In this document: positions 10,701 to 23,924 of the stretch, piece after piece
Numbering within the stretch: position 1 is the stretch's first letter
How the letters are laid out: the number at the start of each line of letters is the position of its first letter
From: Brachycybe producta
Lineage: Eukaryota > Arthropoda > Diplopoda > Playtdesmida > Andrognathidae
Direction of reading: 5' to 3'
Assembly (NCBI GenBank): GCA_036925085.1
Contig: JAUPFP010000014.1
Span: 3,041,501-3,105,500, forward strand
DNA length: 64,000 nt
Made by a program: the position numbers and the translations under genes
The notes under the pieces: generated by a model
What the model was told of the DNA's origin: nothing
Seen by the model: only the letters and a program-made list of their open reading frames with translations
Databases searched by the model: none

Positions 10701-13700
10701 TTCGATGCCCAAACGGTCGCATATTGAGTCAAATTGTTGTGGCTCGTAAACAATTTCATCTTCGCTCTGAAAATAACAGAACCAATTTTCAGTATTACGA
10801 AAAGACAAAACATCCATAAATGTGTGAAAGCCACTTACTTGCAAGAATCGATAACGTAAACAACGTCGTTTATTGTTATGCTTGTCTCCGCAATGTTAGT
10901 CGAAAGAATAATCTTGGTTACGCCGGGAGGAACCGGTTTGAAAACACGATGTTGATCTTCACGAGGGATTTGTGAATGAAGAGGTAAAATCACGAACGAA
11001 CTACTTCCTGTTAAGAGTCAAGAAAAAACTTATGAAACTTGTCCGAAATAGAAAAAAATATGAGAAATCTTTTCCATGAAGTAACATCAGAAAGAATTTC
11101 GACATTTATTTGAGACTAGAAGAGTAAATTTTAACTTCGTTTACTCTTCTAGTTTCTAAATAAATTTTAAAATCCTTCAAAAAGCAGCTTTGAAAAAATG
11201 TTCTCGTAGTTTTTTACGACACGATTGAAGCAACTTTTAAAATAATTTCACAAGATTTATTCGAAACTAGAAGAGTAAAAAAAAAAATCTAAACGTAACT
11301 TTCATGATTAAACTTTTTAACGTCCGTTTCAAACTCGTTTATCTTTATTTTGTTTAAAACTACTTTAAAATGTTTGTTTCTGAAGATGACGTCATTAAAA
11401 AATATATCTATTTTAGTATTTACTCTTCTAGTATTTAAAAAAATCCTTCAAATTCTTTCATAAATTGCTTCGACAAAAAAACGAGTTCTTGTCGTTCTGC
11501 ACCCTGAACTCTTAAATATTTCAGAATTATTTTACACTCGTAATACTGTAAACCGGAGAATCGAATTTCGAACAAACCAAATATAGGATGAGATTGAAGA
11601 TGCCGCATCAAAGCGACGATAAAGTTCCACCCGGGTAAAAACACAAGAACAGCTCCGGGAACGTTTAAATCACGAATGTGACGAAGAATCGCCTACGAAA
11701 TCATTCCGAGAAAAAAGTCGATTCAGAAAAAAGTCAACGAATCGGTTAAGTTCGGATAAAAGAAAAAAAAAACCATACTTCAATCAATTCAAACGGCATT
11801 TCTCGCTCGTTCATCATCGAAAGTGCTCTTTTAGTGTTTTCGGAGTATCCAGGACCAGTGATTCGGTTCAGATTCTCGTCCGAATCATCTTCCGGTAAAG
11901 CACTTTCATCTCGATCTTTTCCCTTCTTACGAGAAGGTGGCGGAACAAAATGCAACATCTCGATACAATCTTCAAGAAAGTACTCTAAAGAGAAGAACAA
12001 AATTACGATTAAAACCATCGAAATGTGTCTCGTTAAAAAAATCCGGCTCAATTGACAACCTTGAACCGGATAAGATCGTCCGGGAGCGTCGATGATCGGA
12101 CAACCATTAAAATAATCACTAAACAACGTAGTGTCGATCGTTGCGGACATTAGAATGACTCGAAGTTGAGGAAATGCACGAACCATATCGCGTAGAACAA
12201 CGAGAATGAAATCCGAATTCAAATCACGTTCGTGGATCTCGTCGACGATCACGTGCGAAACTCCGCGCAAACCACCTTCGAGTTTACGTAGCAGAACACC
12301 TATTTTAACGGAAATGACACGTAACGAGTTACTAGCGCTGCAAAATTAGAAATAATCAAAAGACAGAAAAACCTATGGTGCAAAATAAGATAGCTCCGTA
12401 AGGACGCGGTAAATACGACTCAAAACGAACGCTGTAACCGACGCTGTTTCCGATATCTTCGCCACGTTCGGCAGCAACTCTTTCGGACACGGAGATGGCG
12501 CTAATACGACGAGGCTAAAGAAACACCGAGAGTTGTAAAAAAATAAAGCCACTATTTCTCATTGCCAAAATATGCAAATGAGAAGTGAAAGTGTTTTAGA
12601 AACTAGAAGAGTTAACGAAAACCGTTTTAAATTCTCTTTAAATGATTCAGTCTTCTAGTTTCTAAACTACATTCTCAAAGTTGTTTTCGAAATGAAAAAT
12701 ATCCACAAACAATTCACAAAGTTGCGGAAAAGGCAGCAATAAAAAATTACTTGAGTGACAATGATGTTGCACTGAGCTCCGAACCCAGTTTCGATGTAGC
12801 TATCCAAAATGTACTGTGAAACCTGAGTCGTTTTACCACAACCTGTTGCTCCACGTACGATAATAACAGAATTATCTCGAACCGCGTCGAGAATTCTCTG
12901 TTTTGAGTCGTAAATCGGCAAATTGCATCTCTCTCCTAGCATTCGGTTCAACGTTTGGTTAGTTTCTAACGAGTTTTGATGAGCCGAAAGAAGATCACGG
13001 CTCACCTGATCCATTGAAAGCTGAAAACCGATAACAAAACATTAAATAACTTTTCGAATTCGGTTTGAAAGAAATCTCAAAAGTTTACGAATGCGAGCGG
13101 CCCTTCGTCGATATTGCAATTCGACCAAGGATTCCAGTTGGTTTGAGGTGGCGACCACGGAATCACACCTCCAGGATGACGACGCGCGGCCGGTATCACT
13201 TCTTCGAGGCTAACGTTCAAAACGAGAGACGTCGGCTGATTCGGAATCAGGGCAGCGTCCTCGACCGGAACGAGCCCCAGATCGTCGAGAACGCTTTTTA
13301 CGAGCTCGGACACTTCCGGATTCACTCGAGCGGAATATGGCTCGAGCTGCAAAGCGAAAGTTTTCGATCGTCGTCATCAAGTACAAACAAGAGTGCGACC
13401 TGCATAAAACGGTAACTTACCACTTCGGCATCTTTCTTTTTGGTAACTCCCGTGAAAGCATCGATAACACCTAAGTGATACATCTGTCGAATTAGCGACA
13501 AAGCGCAAGATTTCGAAGCAGATTGTTTATTGGAGCCACTCTCACGAGCGTAAAGACCTTTTCAGAGTGAGAAAGTAAATTAATACATAATACTGCCGAC
13601 TGATAATTGGACAGAAACATCCGTTTCATTTTCATACTTATTGTGAACACGGTGCAACATAAAAAAAAAATGATGAGAACGGTTTTTAAAAGCAATTTAC

Positions 13701-16522
13701 GAAAGAATTTAGAAGTTTAATTGAAACAATAAAAGAAAACTAAGGTGGATAAAGAATTAACTAACTTGCTAATCAACTGAGAAACAAAAAAGATCATCCA
13801 AAATCAACAGTGTAATATCTATTAAGGACAAGACGCTCTTCAGATGAATCATATACTTTCAGTATACTTAGAGTGAAGAGCATATTGCAACAGAATGGTA
13901 GCCACTGATCGAAGGTTCGAAACCCACTGGACTCCAATGTCACATCCTCTCATGCCGTATCTTCCGGACATTTTCAACCGACTCTTGTGGGCGGCACAGA
14001 ATTGAAGGTATCTTACCGAGAGGTTGGAACCAAAACCTGCACAACACCAGGTACCGCAGCACCTCCCGCAGAGAAGACTTGAAGATGACAACATCGTCAT
14101 TTTGAGTTGCAACCCCGCGATAACATAATTCAAGATAAAACAAGAACAGAACACCAGTGGGATTGGAACTCGCAGTTGGAGATCTTACTACTATCGGTAT
14201 TCACCCATCCACGATTATATTATTTATTCATTTTAATTATTAAATTTAATTTTTTAATAAATAAAAACCCAATTGAACGGGATTCGAATCAGCAACCACT
14301 GCGATTAGATTTCTTCAAGCAGTTCATTTATTCGGTTAATTTCAAAAGTAGAAAACCCCTATTTAAGGGTATGTACTATAAAAAGAGTATATCCATAATG
14401 AACTCTTCTACTTTTCAATATCTTACACTTCCAGTTTCTAAATAAAGTTCTTTCATAAATTTCCTTTAAATTTTTCTTATCAATTTGTTTCACATCGTGT
14501 CCCAGAATGAAAGATAAAACAAAACGAATTTAAGAATTAAAAGGAAAACTATCGAACTTACTTCGATTGATCGATTTGACGTAGATGGACAGTTCGGAAA
14601 TAAAACTCCTACAGAAAGACAATATTTTACTCTTAAGATACGATAGTAAGCTCAAGAGAAGATCTCAAAATCCCCTCTTTTATTCTCTCTCAAATCACAA
14701 TTTTACCTTTTCTTTTTTTTGTCAAAAACCAAATCCAAACAAAACACAAAGAAACAGAGGAACAACACAATCCGACAGAAATCAAATTCCGCGGGAACTG
14801 AAAATGGTGACAACAATCCAGAAATGAAATCAAAACTCATTCCAATCCTTAGAAAGTGTTAAGAAAATGCCACACTTTGCAAAGGAATGTCTCTTTCATC
14901 TCTTCTCTCGTTCGAAATAGCTTTTTTCATTAGATTTTAAGATTTATCGGATTACGTTGTCACCATTTTCAGAAAAAAAAAGGTTCTTTTGCTTTAAAAG
15001 TCAAGCGTTTCGCTGACGTTTAAAGAACACTTTTCGAAACAGATACGAATTCAAGTAATTTATGAATTCGTTCGGTTTCATCGATAAAGTTTCACCTTCA
15101 AGAGATTCTATTTTAAGTTTTTTTTTGTGACTTCGAGTCGAAATCTCTTTCGTCGTCGTCGTCAAGGAATGTCCATTACCTGTTATGATCCGGACCAACT
15201 TGACTGTACTTGTAATCGGCATTAATCTTGAACTGCTGTAGAAACTGATGAAGACGACTTTTAGCGTTCTCCAGAGTCCAATTTCCGTGAATAGACGAGT
15301 TCATATCAACACCTTCGGCCTTTCAAAATAAAAGAACGAACGGAAGCGTATTCTTAACTCGCACTCGGGTTAACTCTTCTAATTTCAAAATAAATCTCAA
15401 ATTTCTTCCGAAAACTGTTTTCAAAAAGGCGTTTTCGTCCTTTAACCGAACCGTAATCAGACTTCCGTCTTATAAAAACCACAAAAAACCTGAAATTCAT
15501 CTCATTTTACAGTAAATTTCTCGACCACGACAACGTTTTATCCGTTTTTTCATTTTAACTAATTCATGTTCCATTTTACCTAATGAAACCCAACTTTTAG
15601 TACCTTTATGGCTCAAATTTACGAAAAAAAACTTCGATCCTCTCGTACTTCAAAGTAAACCCTCGAGACAAGAAGATTCTTACATAGAAAAATCACTTTT
15701 ACAAGTTTCTCTAACGAAACAAGTTATTTTCTTCTCTATGTTGGAACCTTGTTTAGAGGGTTCAAGACAAAAGTACCAAGTTTCCTTTTTGAATTCGACC
15801 CTTTGAATCAAAGAACATAAACTCAATCTTCTTCATCTTTCAAAACTAAAAACAAAATTAATTTACATCTTCGAGCTTCCATTTCTGCGCTTCGGCGAAT
15901 TCCTGTCTCTGATTTTCTCTTTGAGTGTTGACGAACGAAGGAGCCGAATTCTGTTCGTTCATAAACGGATTCACTCTTTCGCCTTGTTCTAAAAGTGGCT
16001 TCGGAATTCCATCTTCAACGCCGCCTCCAACGACCACCGCATCTTGTTGGATAGAAGCCTGTAACGAAGATTTATAAAAAGAAAAACTCACGGCTTAAAA
16101 ACAATCCGAAATCATTCTCTCTCAATTTTTGATTTACTACACAAAAGAAGAAAAAAAACCTCCAACCTCGAGAGACGGAATCTCACATCCTTGAACTTTA
16201 CCGCAACGAACAAGAAACTGAAGAAAATCCATGGCTGCGTTCGTTTGCGCATCTTTCTTATTCGTTGAGTTTCCGACTCCGACGTAATCGAATCCATCGA
16301 TACGAACCTTAAGACGAGGTTTTTTTTTTAAAGAAAAACATGAAACATCATTAAAATAGCGCAGAAAGAAAACCGACAACAAAATAAATGAGAAAAACCT
16401 GGACTCACTTCACATAAAAATCTGGGCTTAAATTTGGATCCCGAACTTCGAACGTCATATTCCGGTGTCAGCTTTTGTTTTCCGCACCAAGCGTACAGAA
16501 AAGACTTGACGTTTTCGCACAT
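7705..16522 (-). CDS. DHX9: DHX9 / maleless-type ATP-dependent RNA helicase A, 21 coding exons
   Basis: DExH-box helicase that unwinds RNA and RNA-DNA hybrids in the nucleus; the fly homologue is the dosage-compensation factor Mle. Exons in transcript order: 16522-16409, 16307-16167, 16058-15867, 15319-15180, 14608-14562, 13557-13421, 13346-13089, 13020-12751, 12514-12373, 12299-12060, 11984-11779, 11692-11578, 11007-10839, 10766-10614, 10540-10380, 10145-9778, 9698-9600, 8973-8806, 8732-8617, 8543-8328, 8233-7705. The product is 1326 residues (human 1270). Domains: dsRBD1 (about 2-75, NSTNKKDAQ), dsRBD2 (about 162-240, [16 protein letters not shown]), linker [12 protein letters not shown], motif [10 protein letters not shown] (400-408), DEIH (500-503), SAT (532-534), STNIAETS (703-710), QRRGRAGR (751-758), OB-fold region, and a C-terminal FRGG/glycine-rich tail after SKRAR. 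Intron 17 uses a GC donor. A possible acceptor TTATAG lies just before the ATG, suggesting an upstream 5' UTR exon. The 10839 boundary could be off by one base. Confidence 0.95.
9037..9580. mobile_element. TIR element inside DHX9 intron 17
   Basis: A perfect 13-bp terminal inverted repeat, GAGCCTAGAGACA at 9037-9049 and TGTCTCTAGGCTC at 9568-9580, bounds 544 bp of non-coding sequence. The right part (about 9480-9560) has nested AACCGGTTCGG-type motifs resembling those at 50.0-50.4 kb. No clear target duplication was seen. Confidence 0.55.
10197..10340. mobile_element. ACTAGAAG half element in DHX9 intron 15
   Basis: It reads CTTCAGAAGAGCATAAATTG, then TTTTAGAAACTAGAATGGTA, then TTAAGGGTATTTTCATGTT and CAAAATAAACTTTTTA. 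Only the left half is present, in the short intron 10146-10379. Confidence 0.6.
11095..11465. mobile_element. ACTAGAAG-like inverted repeats in DHX9 intron 12
   Basis: Two pairs of arms are visible. The first is GACTAGAAGAGTAAA / TTTACTCTTCTAGTTTC, close together at about 11110-11165. The second is GAAACTAGAAGAGTAAA at about 11264 with TTTACTCTTCTAGTATT at about 11418-11435. These variants carry GAGTAAA instead of GGGTAGC after the core. Confidence 0.6.
12590..12680. mobile_element. ACTAGAAG miniature inverted repeat in DHX9 intron 8
   Basis: TTTTAGAAACTAGAAGAGTT and TCTTCTAGTTTCTAAAC face each other about 30 bp apart. This is the shortest intact pair of arms seen in the window. Confidence 0.6.
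13850..14320. repeat. Possible tRNA-derived SINE in DHX9 intron 5
   Basis: At about 13910-13921 the string GGTTCGAAACC fits the RNA polymerase III B-box consensus (GGTTCGANNCC). An A-box-like string TTGCAACAGAATGG lies about 25 bp upstream. The ~200 bp downstream are more GC-rich than the surrounding intron (GTGGGCGGCACAGAATTG, CACCAGGTACCGCAGCACC). A second B-box-like string, GATTCGAATCCC, is on the minus strand at about 14279-14290. The identification rests on these motifs only. Confidence 0.35.
15660..15790. repeat. CTATGTTGGAACC-family repeat in DHX9 intron 3
   Basis: Contains TTCTATGTTGGAACCTTGT followed by TAGAGGGTTCAAG, and upstream TACATAGAAAAATCAC as the inverted partner. The same signature recurs at 22440-22740 and 50410-50450. 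Confidence 0.5.
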
Positions 16523-16836
16523 TCTATAAACGAAATCACATAAAATGACACAAAACATGGGGTGAAAAAAAATGGCACCGAAAAAAACAAAGAAAAAACG
16601 GCTCTTTTTGTCGCAATTTCGACCTCAAAACACTCGATTTCTCGTCTTAAACCAATTAAATAAATAAATAACAGACTTAAATAGCTTCGTTTCAGTAAAA
16701 TAAATCAAATTACCTGATTTAAATGTTTTTAAAACACGCCGAAATATAAAAAAATCAAATAAGAAACCAGAAATTAACAATGGGCTGCCACAATCCGGTT
16801 ACCGGAAGAATGGACTCAATGGAGCAGCATTGATTG

Positions 16837-17030
16837 ACAGGCATCTGTACACAGCTTCAGAATTTCTTTGGCTCCGCCATTTCATGAACGTCATCAATTT
16901 CTAATTGGTTTGTTACTGGGTCTGATGTCACATGCCCCGCCCTTTTTATTTCTAATTAGTTGATAATTGGTCTGAAGCTCATAAATGGGCGGAGCCAAAA
17001 AAAATTCTAAAGCTGTCTACAGGTGCCTGT
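16837..17030. mobile_element. Mutator-like MITE type C with 10-bp target duplication
   Basis: Begins ACAGGCATCTGTACACAGCT and ends AGCTGTCTACAGGTGCCTGT. Inner arms carry TTTGGCTCCGCC and GGCGGAGCCAAA. It is flanked by an exact 10-bp duplication GCATTGATTG at 16827-16836 and 17031-17040. It shares ends and the GGCTCCGCC block with the type A and B elements to the right. Confidence 0.85.
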
Positions 17031-17271
17031 GCATTGATTGAAGCCTATGGTAAAACCATAGCCTTCTCCTTTATTAAAGGAGGCTATGTACAAACCAAGG
17101 ATAGATACCAGGATAAAACCAAAATTGGCGGACATTGGGAGGGGGGATTCTGGATATCCAGTGAAACGCTGAAAAAAAGTAAAATGACTTTCAATAATAC
17201 ACGATCTGTTGTGAATCTCGGTGAATCTTTGTGAATCTCGTACATGATTTTCTTCAAATGTCTTCCGCAGT

Positions 17272-17875
17272 AAATAAAGCAACTCTATGTTAGAAAGAAA
17301 TTGAGTGAAGCATCGTCTGCTTTTTGAAGCTAGAAGGAAGCCATCTTGCTTTTCAAAGCTAGAAGGAAGCCATCTTGCTTTTCAAAGCTAGAAGGAAGCC
17401 ATCTTGCTTTTCAAAAGCTATCCATTTTTCTTTGTAATGTCCATTGAACCCTATTGATACTAATGCACTAAGTACAGTCTGCGCCATCTATTGGCTACAC
17501 TCCGTTTTGGCACGAAATGTTCCGCCGTAGGAGACCTTAGTTGAATTACCTTTGTGAAAGATTAATAGAGAGACTAACCTACAAAACTTGAGACCCCCAC
17601 CCCTTAAGGTCCCTTTAAATATTCCTACCACCAGGGCGGCGCTGAATGTCAAAACGACTAACATTACAACACAGCCTAAAATATGAGTTACCTCAAAGGA
17701 GCTTTTTATGGCCAATAGATGGCGCAAACTGTACTTAGTTATTCAGTATAGTACAATTCAATGAATATAATAGAAAAACAAATGGATGAGATTTTAAGCA
17801 AGATGTCGAAAAGCAGACGATTCTTCACTCACTTTTGGCGGAGTTTTTTTTTTCTAACATGGAGTTTGCTTTACT
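17272..17875. mobile_element. ~600-bp inverted-repeat element with divergent CTCF-like pair
   Basis: Left end TAAAGCAACTCTATGTTAG ... GAGTGAAGCATCGTCTGC is mirrored at the right by GCAGACGATTCTTCACTC ... CTAACATGGAGTTTGCTTTA. Inside are three 29-bp tandem units (17320-17418, AGCTAGAAGGAAGCCATCTT) and a second inverted pair (AAGTACAGTCTGCGCCATCT and AGATGGCGCAAACTGTACTT), with GCGCCATCTA at 17481 and TAGATGGCGC at 17716. Confidence 0.65.
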
Positions 17876-18172
17876 TCTATAAATTTTAAAATTTATCTTA
17901 TAGTTCACTGAGTAGCGCCACCTAGTGTCCTAATGTGAAATGGACGGATACTCTCGACTCCCTTCTCTTCCGGTAAGTCACTCTCTCTCTCTGTATCGAT
18001 TCGTTTTCCTCCTCTTCCTATCTGACTACATTGATAAATAATCATACATCCGCCATTGTAATTATATATCAAACAACAATTGATCAAAGATTTTTGTTGT
18101 TGTTGTCGTTTTTAACGTCTTAAAACAGTTCGAAAAGGGAATCTTAAGTAAGTAATAACCAATAGTTAACAG

Positions 18173-18311
18173 GTGAGACACAATCTTATATCTTTTTTTA
18201 CTTCATTTCATTAATAAAAACAAAGAAATAAAATCGAATTTTGAATCCGACTTAAAACTGATTTTGTTATTTTATATTTTTCTTGTTTGTTATCTTGTTT
18301 TTTTTTTAAAG
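18173..18311 (+). other. Candidate 5' UTR intron of Rab14
   Basis: TTAACAG|GTGAGA at 18172/18173 is a strong donor. A T-rich tract ending TTTAAAG at 18311 is a plausible acceptor, 22 bp before the Rab14 start codon. This is inferred from splice signals alone. Confidence 0.45.
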
Positions 18312-18315
18312 GTGA

Positions 18316-20408
<2,093 letters not shown>

Positions 20409-20680
20409 TCGACTTCTTTAAAGTCGAAACTTACGAAGAAGAAAAAAGAGAGATCGACCAAAAAAAAAAAACCAGAAAGAACAAGAAGACAACCGAACTT
20501 CCGGTCTCTTCTCCTTCTTCTCTTTGTCTTTACTTTTGTAAATAAGATAGAAATCGATTTGAAAATCACGAATTAGCACCATTATTATTATTATTATAAT
20601 TATTCGATAAAAAAACACGAAACAAGTCTCGGGAGAAGTTTTTTTGCAAACTGCGGGCTGTTAACGAATCGCATTTGTTC

Positions 20681-20711
<31 letters not shown>

Positions 20712-21660
20712 AACACGCACACGAAGATCATCACATCAATTTCTAACCTCTTATTCCGTCTGTTCCGTTCCTTGACGAAACCACAATAATCCTTTTATTT
20801 TTCTTCCATATTTTGTCTTTGCTTCATTTAGAAAACTGACTTAAGATTTGTAGAAAAAAAATAGCCTCAAATACACCCTCTCTGTCTGTCTCCAGACATT
20901 ATGTTGCATGTTGAGGTCTCTCGATGGGTGTATTTGAAACTAACTTTCTATCAATTCTAGTCTCTAACGAAGCCTTTCTCAACCACGGTTCTTAAGAGAC
21001 GAAATTTTTCATCTAAAGGAATAAAAAATTTCGTCTCTTAAGAAAGCAAAAAATAAAATGAATATCTTGGAATTTTAAAAAAGAGTAAAACTTTTTAATT
21101 GGATCTTCGATTAACTGAAAGAGAGAGAGAGAGAGAAAACGATATCAGGTGTAAAACGGTTTCTTTTTATATAAAAATGACGATCTATTAAAAGTATTAT
21201 AATAATTATTAATTATATTTTGGTAGTCAAGTGTAAAATTTCAATTAAATCATGCAGACACACAAGTTCAAACCCCTTTCGAATTAATTTGATTGATTTT
21301 TAAAGTTCCGTAATTAGAAAAGAAATGTTATTAAAACGACCTTTAAATTTTTTGTAAAAAAAAAAAGGTCGTTGTTCCTCATGACCTTTAACCTTTTCGT
21401 TTTTTCTTTCTGAAGGTCGTGTCGTCAAATCATTAGAAGAAATGAAAGGAAAATCTCTGTTGTATCTTTTTTTTTTTAAATCTTCAGTGAAATGTGTTAT
21501 TTTTGAATTATTTTGCAGATTTGTTAAAAGCTAATTAATTATTATAATTATTATATTCGTTATTATTTTTTTTAGCTTATTTAATTTTTATTCTGTCAAA
21601 AAAAAAAACAATCTTTGTAGTAATTTTTGTGTACAGATTAAAAATTTATCATAACCCACA
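20409..21660. other. Rab14 3' flank
   Basis: Presumed 3' UTR and downstream sequence. It holds a (GA)n run at about 20682-20710, another at about 21121-21137, poly-A/T tracts, and a mirrored pair GAGACGAAATTTTTCATC / GAAATTTCGTCTCTTAAG near 20997-21040. I see no further gene. Confidence 0.55.
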
Positions 21661-22318
21661 ACTTTTGACGTGAAACGTCTTTAAAATCACACCGAAACAT
21701 ACGGGTACCAAGTCAGAAAAGTGGACCGTAAAACGAAAAGGTCTATATCGTCTTGCCTTAATAATTACGAAACTATTAGTCTTCGAAACATGAATCCAGT
21801 GTCATTATTTAGCTTATATAGTCAGCTTGCTGTTATGAGCTTGAGTTTGCGTCGCGGCCGGGCGGAGGAGGGGCACTGCGTAGAATGACCGAAACCGGCG
21901 CTCTCGCTCCTTTCTATTCAGTGTAACTCACGACTCACACGTGATAGCGCGGGTGATTCTTTCGTGCGTTTATAGAGTTTATTTAGACCAATCGATTCAA
22001 ATAAAAATAAGTGTAATTAGGACAATATTTATAGTTAAAAATAACCAGGAAGTGTAAAAAAAAAATATAAAAATTCAATATGTCGGCCTCAGCCCGTGCA
22101 AGAGCCAGCAAGAAATATAAATCACGGCTATCGTTGGAAAGATTAGGTTATGGGCCACGCATAGGTACCCCAATATCCGGCGCCGAGCGAGGGAGGCGGT
22201 TTCGGGAGCGTCTTCAGTGTCAGTATTGTATTAAAATATTTAGAACGAAGTCAATCTTGTTTTCATTTCAATCTTTAACACTAAAAGCGACTCGCTGACA
22301 TAGACGTTTCACGTTAAA
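21661..22318. mobile_element. DNA-transposon derivative with ~18-bp TIRs and a residual ORF
   Basis: TTTTGACGTGAAACGTCT near 21665-21682 is mirrored by AGACGTTTCACGTTAAAA near 22303-22320 (17 of 18 match). Between them the base composition changes sharply to CpG-rich (GTCGCGGCCGGGCGGAGG; GAAACCGGCGCTCTCGCTCC). A 72-codon basic reading frame starts at 22080. This resembles the 5' part of an autonomous element with the rest deleted. No target duplication was confirmed. Confidence 0.55.
22080..22298 (+). CDS. Small basic ORF inside the TIR element
   Basis: 72 residues beginning MSASARARASKKYKSR. It includes RLSLERLGYGPRIGTP and SGAERGRRFRERLQ, then a less convincing C-terminal part. Arg/Lys-rich N-termini with an AER..RFRERL pattern are seen in several transposon-encoded proteins, but I cannot assign a family. 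The likely coding part stops near CTTCAGTGTCAG (about 22221), where a splice or deletion could follow. GC content is far above its surroundings. Confidence 0.4.
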   Translation: MSASARARASKKYKSRLSLERLGYGPRIGTPISGAERGRRFRERLQCQYCIKIFRTKSILFSFQSLTLKATR

Positions 22319-22379
22319 ACCAACGGCCGGGTGTCCCGACCCGTTTTCTTTTTTTTTTCGTTTCAGCTATTAAAATATG

Positions 22380-22790
22380 TATTCTTTCTAGTTTCTTTCT
22401 TGTCATTAGAAACTAGAAAAATGTATTTTTTCAGAGATTAGAGACTTCAACTATTCAAACTTGAACTTTCTCTCTCTCTCTAAAGAGGGTTCCAACATAG
22501 TAAAAACAAGTTTTTTCTTCTAAGTTTTTAAAAACGTTTTTCTATGTTGGAACCCTGTTCAGAGAGGGTTCAAGTGCTACACCTTTCTTCTTAAATTTGA
22601 GCACTTGTTCTTTAAAAATGAACTCTCAAAGCAAAGAGTTCAAAAACATAGAAAAACGCTGTTCAAACATTCTCAAATGAAATAAGAATTTTTCTATGTT
22701 GGAACCCTGCACAGAGAGTTTAAGTTAAACTTCTAAAGTGCCACGTTTTTATTTTTAAATTTGACGATCAAACGACTCAAGAGGTTGGAG
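22380..22790. repeat. CTATGTTGGAACC foldback cluster
   Basis: A short ACTAGAAG-type inverted pair lies at about 22388-22425. It is followed by GGGTTCCAACATAG (about 22487) inverted relative to TTCTATGTTGGAACCCTG at about 22541 and again at about 22692. The latter two are each followed by a CAGAGAG(G)GTT(C/T)AAG block and are direct repeats about 150 bp apart. Confidence 0.5.
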
Positions 22791-22825
22791 GTGGAGGCTA
22801 GCTTCGTGATGGAGACCAATTTATA

Positions 22826-22995
22826 AACTACATCATAAATAACTAAAAGCATTGCTAGCCTCTAACTAAGACCCACTTTCCGTGCTGCAGCTTTGCAGAG
22901 TCATCATCATTTTCTGCACCTTGATGAATGCAAGCTACAGTACGAAGAGTGGGCGTTAGAGGCTAGCAATGCTTTTAGTTATTTGTGATGGTACT
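22826..22995. repeat. Inverted repeat, TAAAAGCATTGCTAGCCTC arms
   Basis: ACATCATAAATAACTAAAAG continuing into CATTGCTAGCCTCTAAC is mirrored by GTTAGAGGCTAGCAATG and CTTTTAGTTATTTGTGATG. The loop is about 75 bp and contains CTGCAG-rich sequence. Confidence 0.65.
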
Positions 22996-23099
22996 TAATA
23001 TTATTTCTGTGCTGCAGCTTGCAGAGAGAGTAATTGTTTAAATACAAACACCTGAACCTAGTTCTAGATGCTAGTTTATACAGCTATATAGCCTCTAAC

Positions 23100-23924
23100 A
23101 CAAGGTTCTTTTAACTGTAAAACAATTTTTTTCTTCTAGTTGTGCCTTTAATCATCATTAAAATATATAAGAAAGTTTTATATATCAAATGCAGTTGTAA
23201 TAAAGTTAGACGGAGGAGGGATTGGTGGGGGTAAAAGTGGGGATAAAATTTGAAGATAATTGGAGGAAAAGGGGGGAGGGACGGACAAGGAGAGGGTAGA
23301 AAAGAAAGGGGGGGGGGTGGAGGAGGTTAAAAATTGCATCATTAGAAGAAAATGATCTAAAAAGCGCAGTACAAATAATAATAATGTCCAGTAAGGAACC
23401 AAAAAAATAGACCAAATAGACAAAAAGTAATTGCACTTTTACTAACCCCCCTACCTACAATAGGGTGACCCCCCCTCTATCCCTCTACCCACCCCCCCCC
23501 ATTATTTATGGAATTTCTTTACTTTATATAATATAAAATTTGGTCTTTTGAAAAATACAGTGCAGTAATTTGAACAATGTTAGCATTTTGGATGAAAATT
23601 GAAATACTTTTTTTTTTATTATTGATTTAAAAAGACTGGAATTTAAACGTCAAAAAAAAAGGACAATTTTTCTTATTTTTGTTGTTCATATTATGATGAT
23701 GATGATGATGATTGTCAAAAAATGTTTTCAACTAAATTTAATAAAAAAAAAAATATATATCTTAACAACAAAATAAGGAAACCAAATATTACAAAATATA
23801 AAATAAATTTTAAAATTTCCGCTTTCCGTTTTTTTTTTTAATAAAACGAACAAATAATAAAATTTATTCTAGATTTTTAGTAATAATTAAGATAGGTTTT
23901 TATAAATAACTGAGAAATTTGACT
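23100..23924. other. Low-complexity intergenic stretch
   Basis: G-rich on the + strand at about 23210-23330 (GGGGTAAAAGTGGGGA, GGGGGGGGTGGAGG), then C-rich at about 23445-23500, a short (ATG)n run at 23693-23712, and A/T tracts. I see no coding signal. Confidence 0.6.

Noticed and set aside
14020..14090. 5S rRNA-like string around CACCAGGTACCGCAGCACC
   Set aside because: Only a short stretch resembles the 3' part of 5S rRNA and there is no further match.
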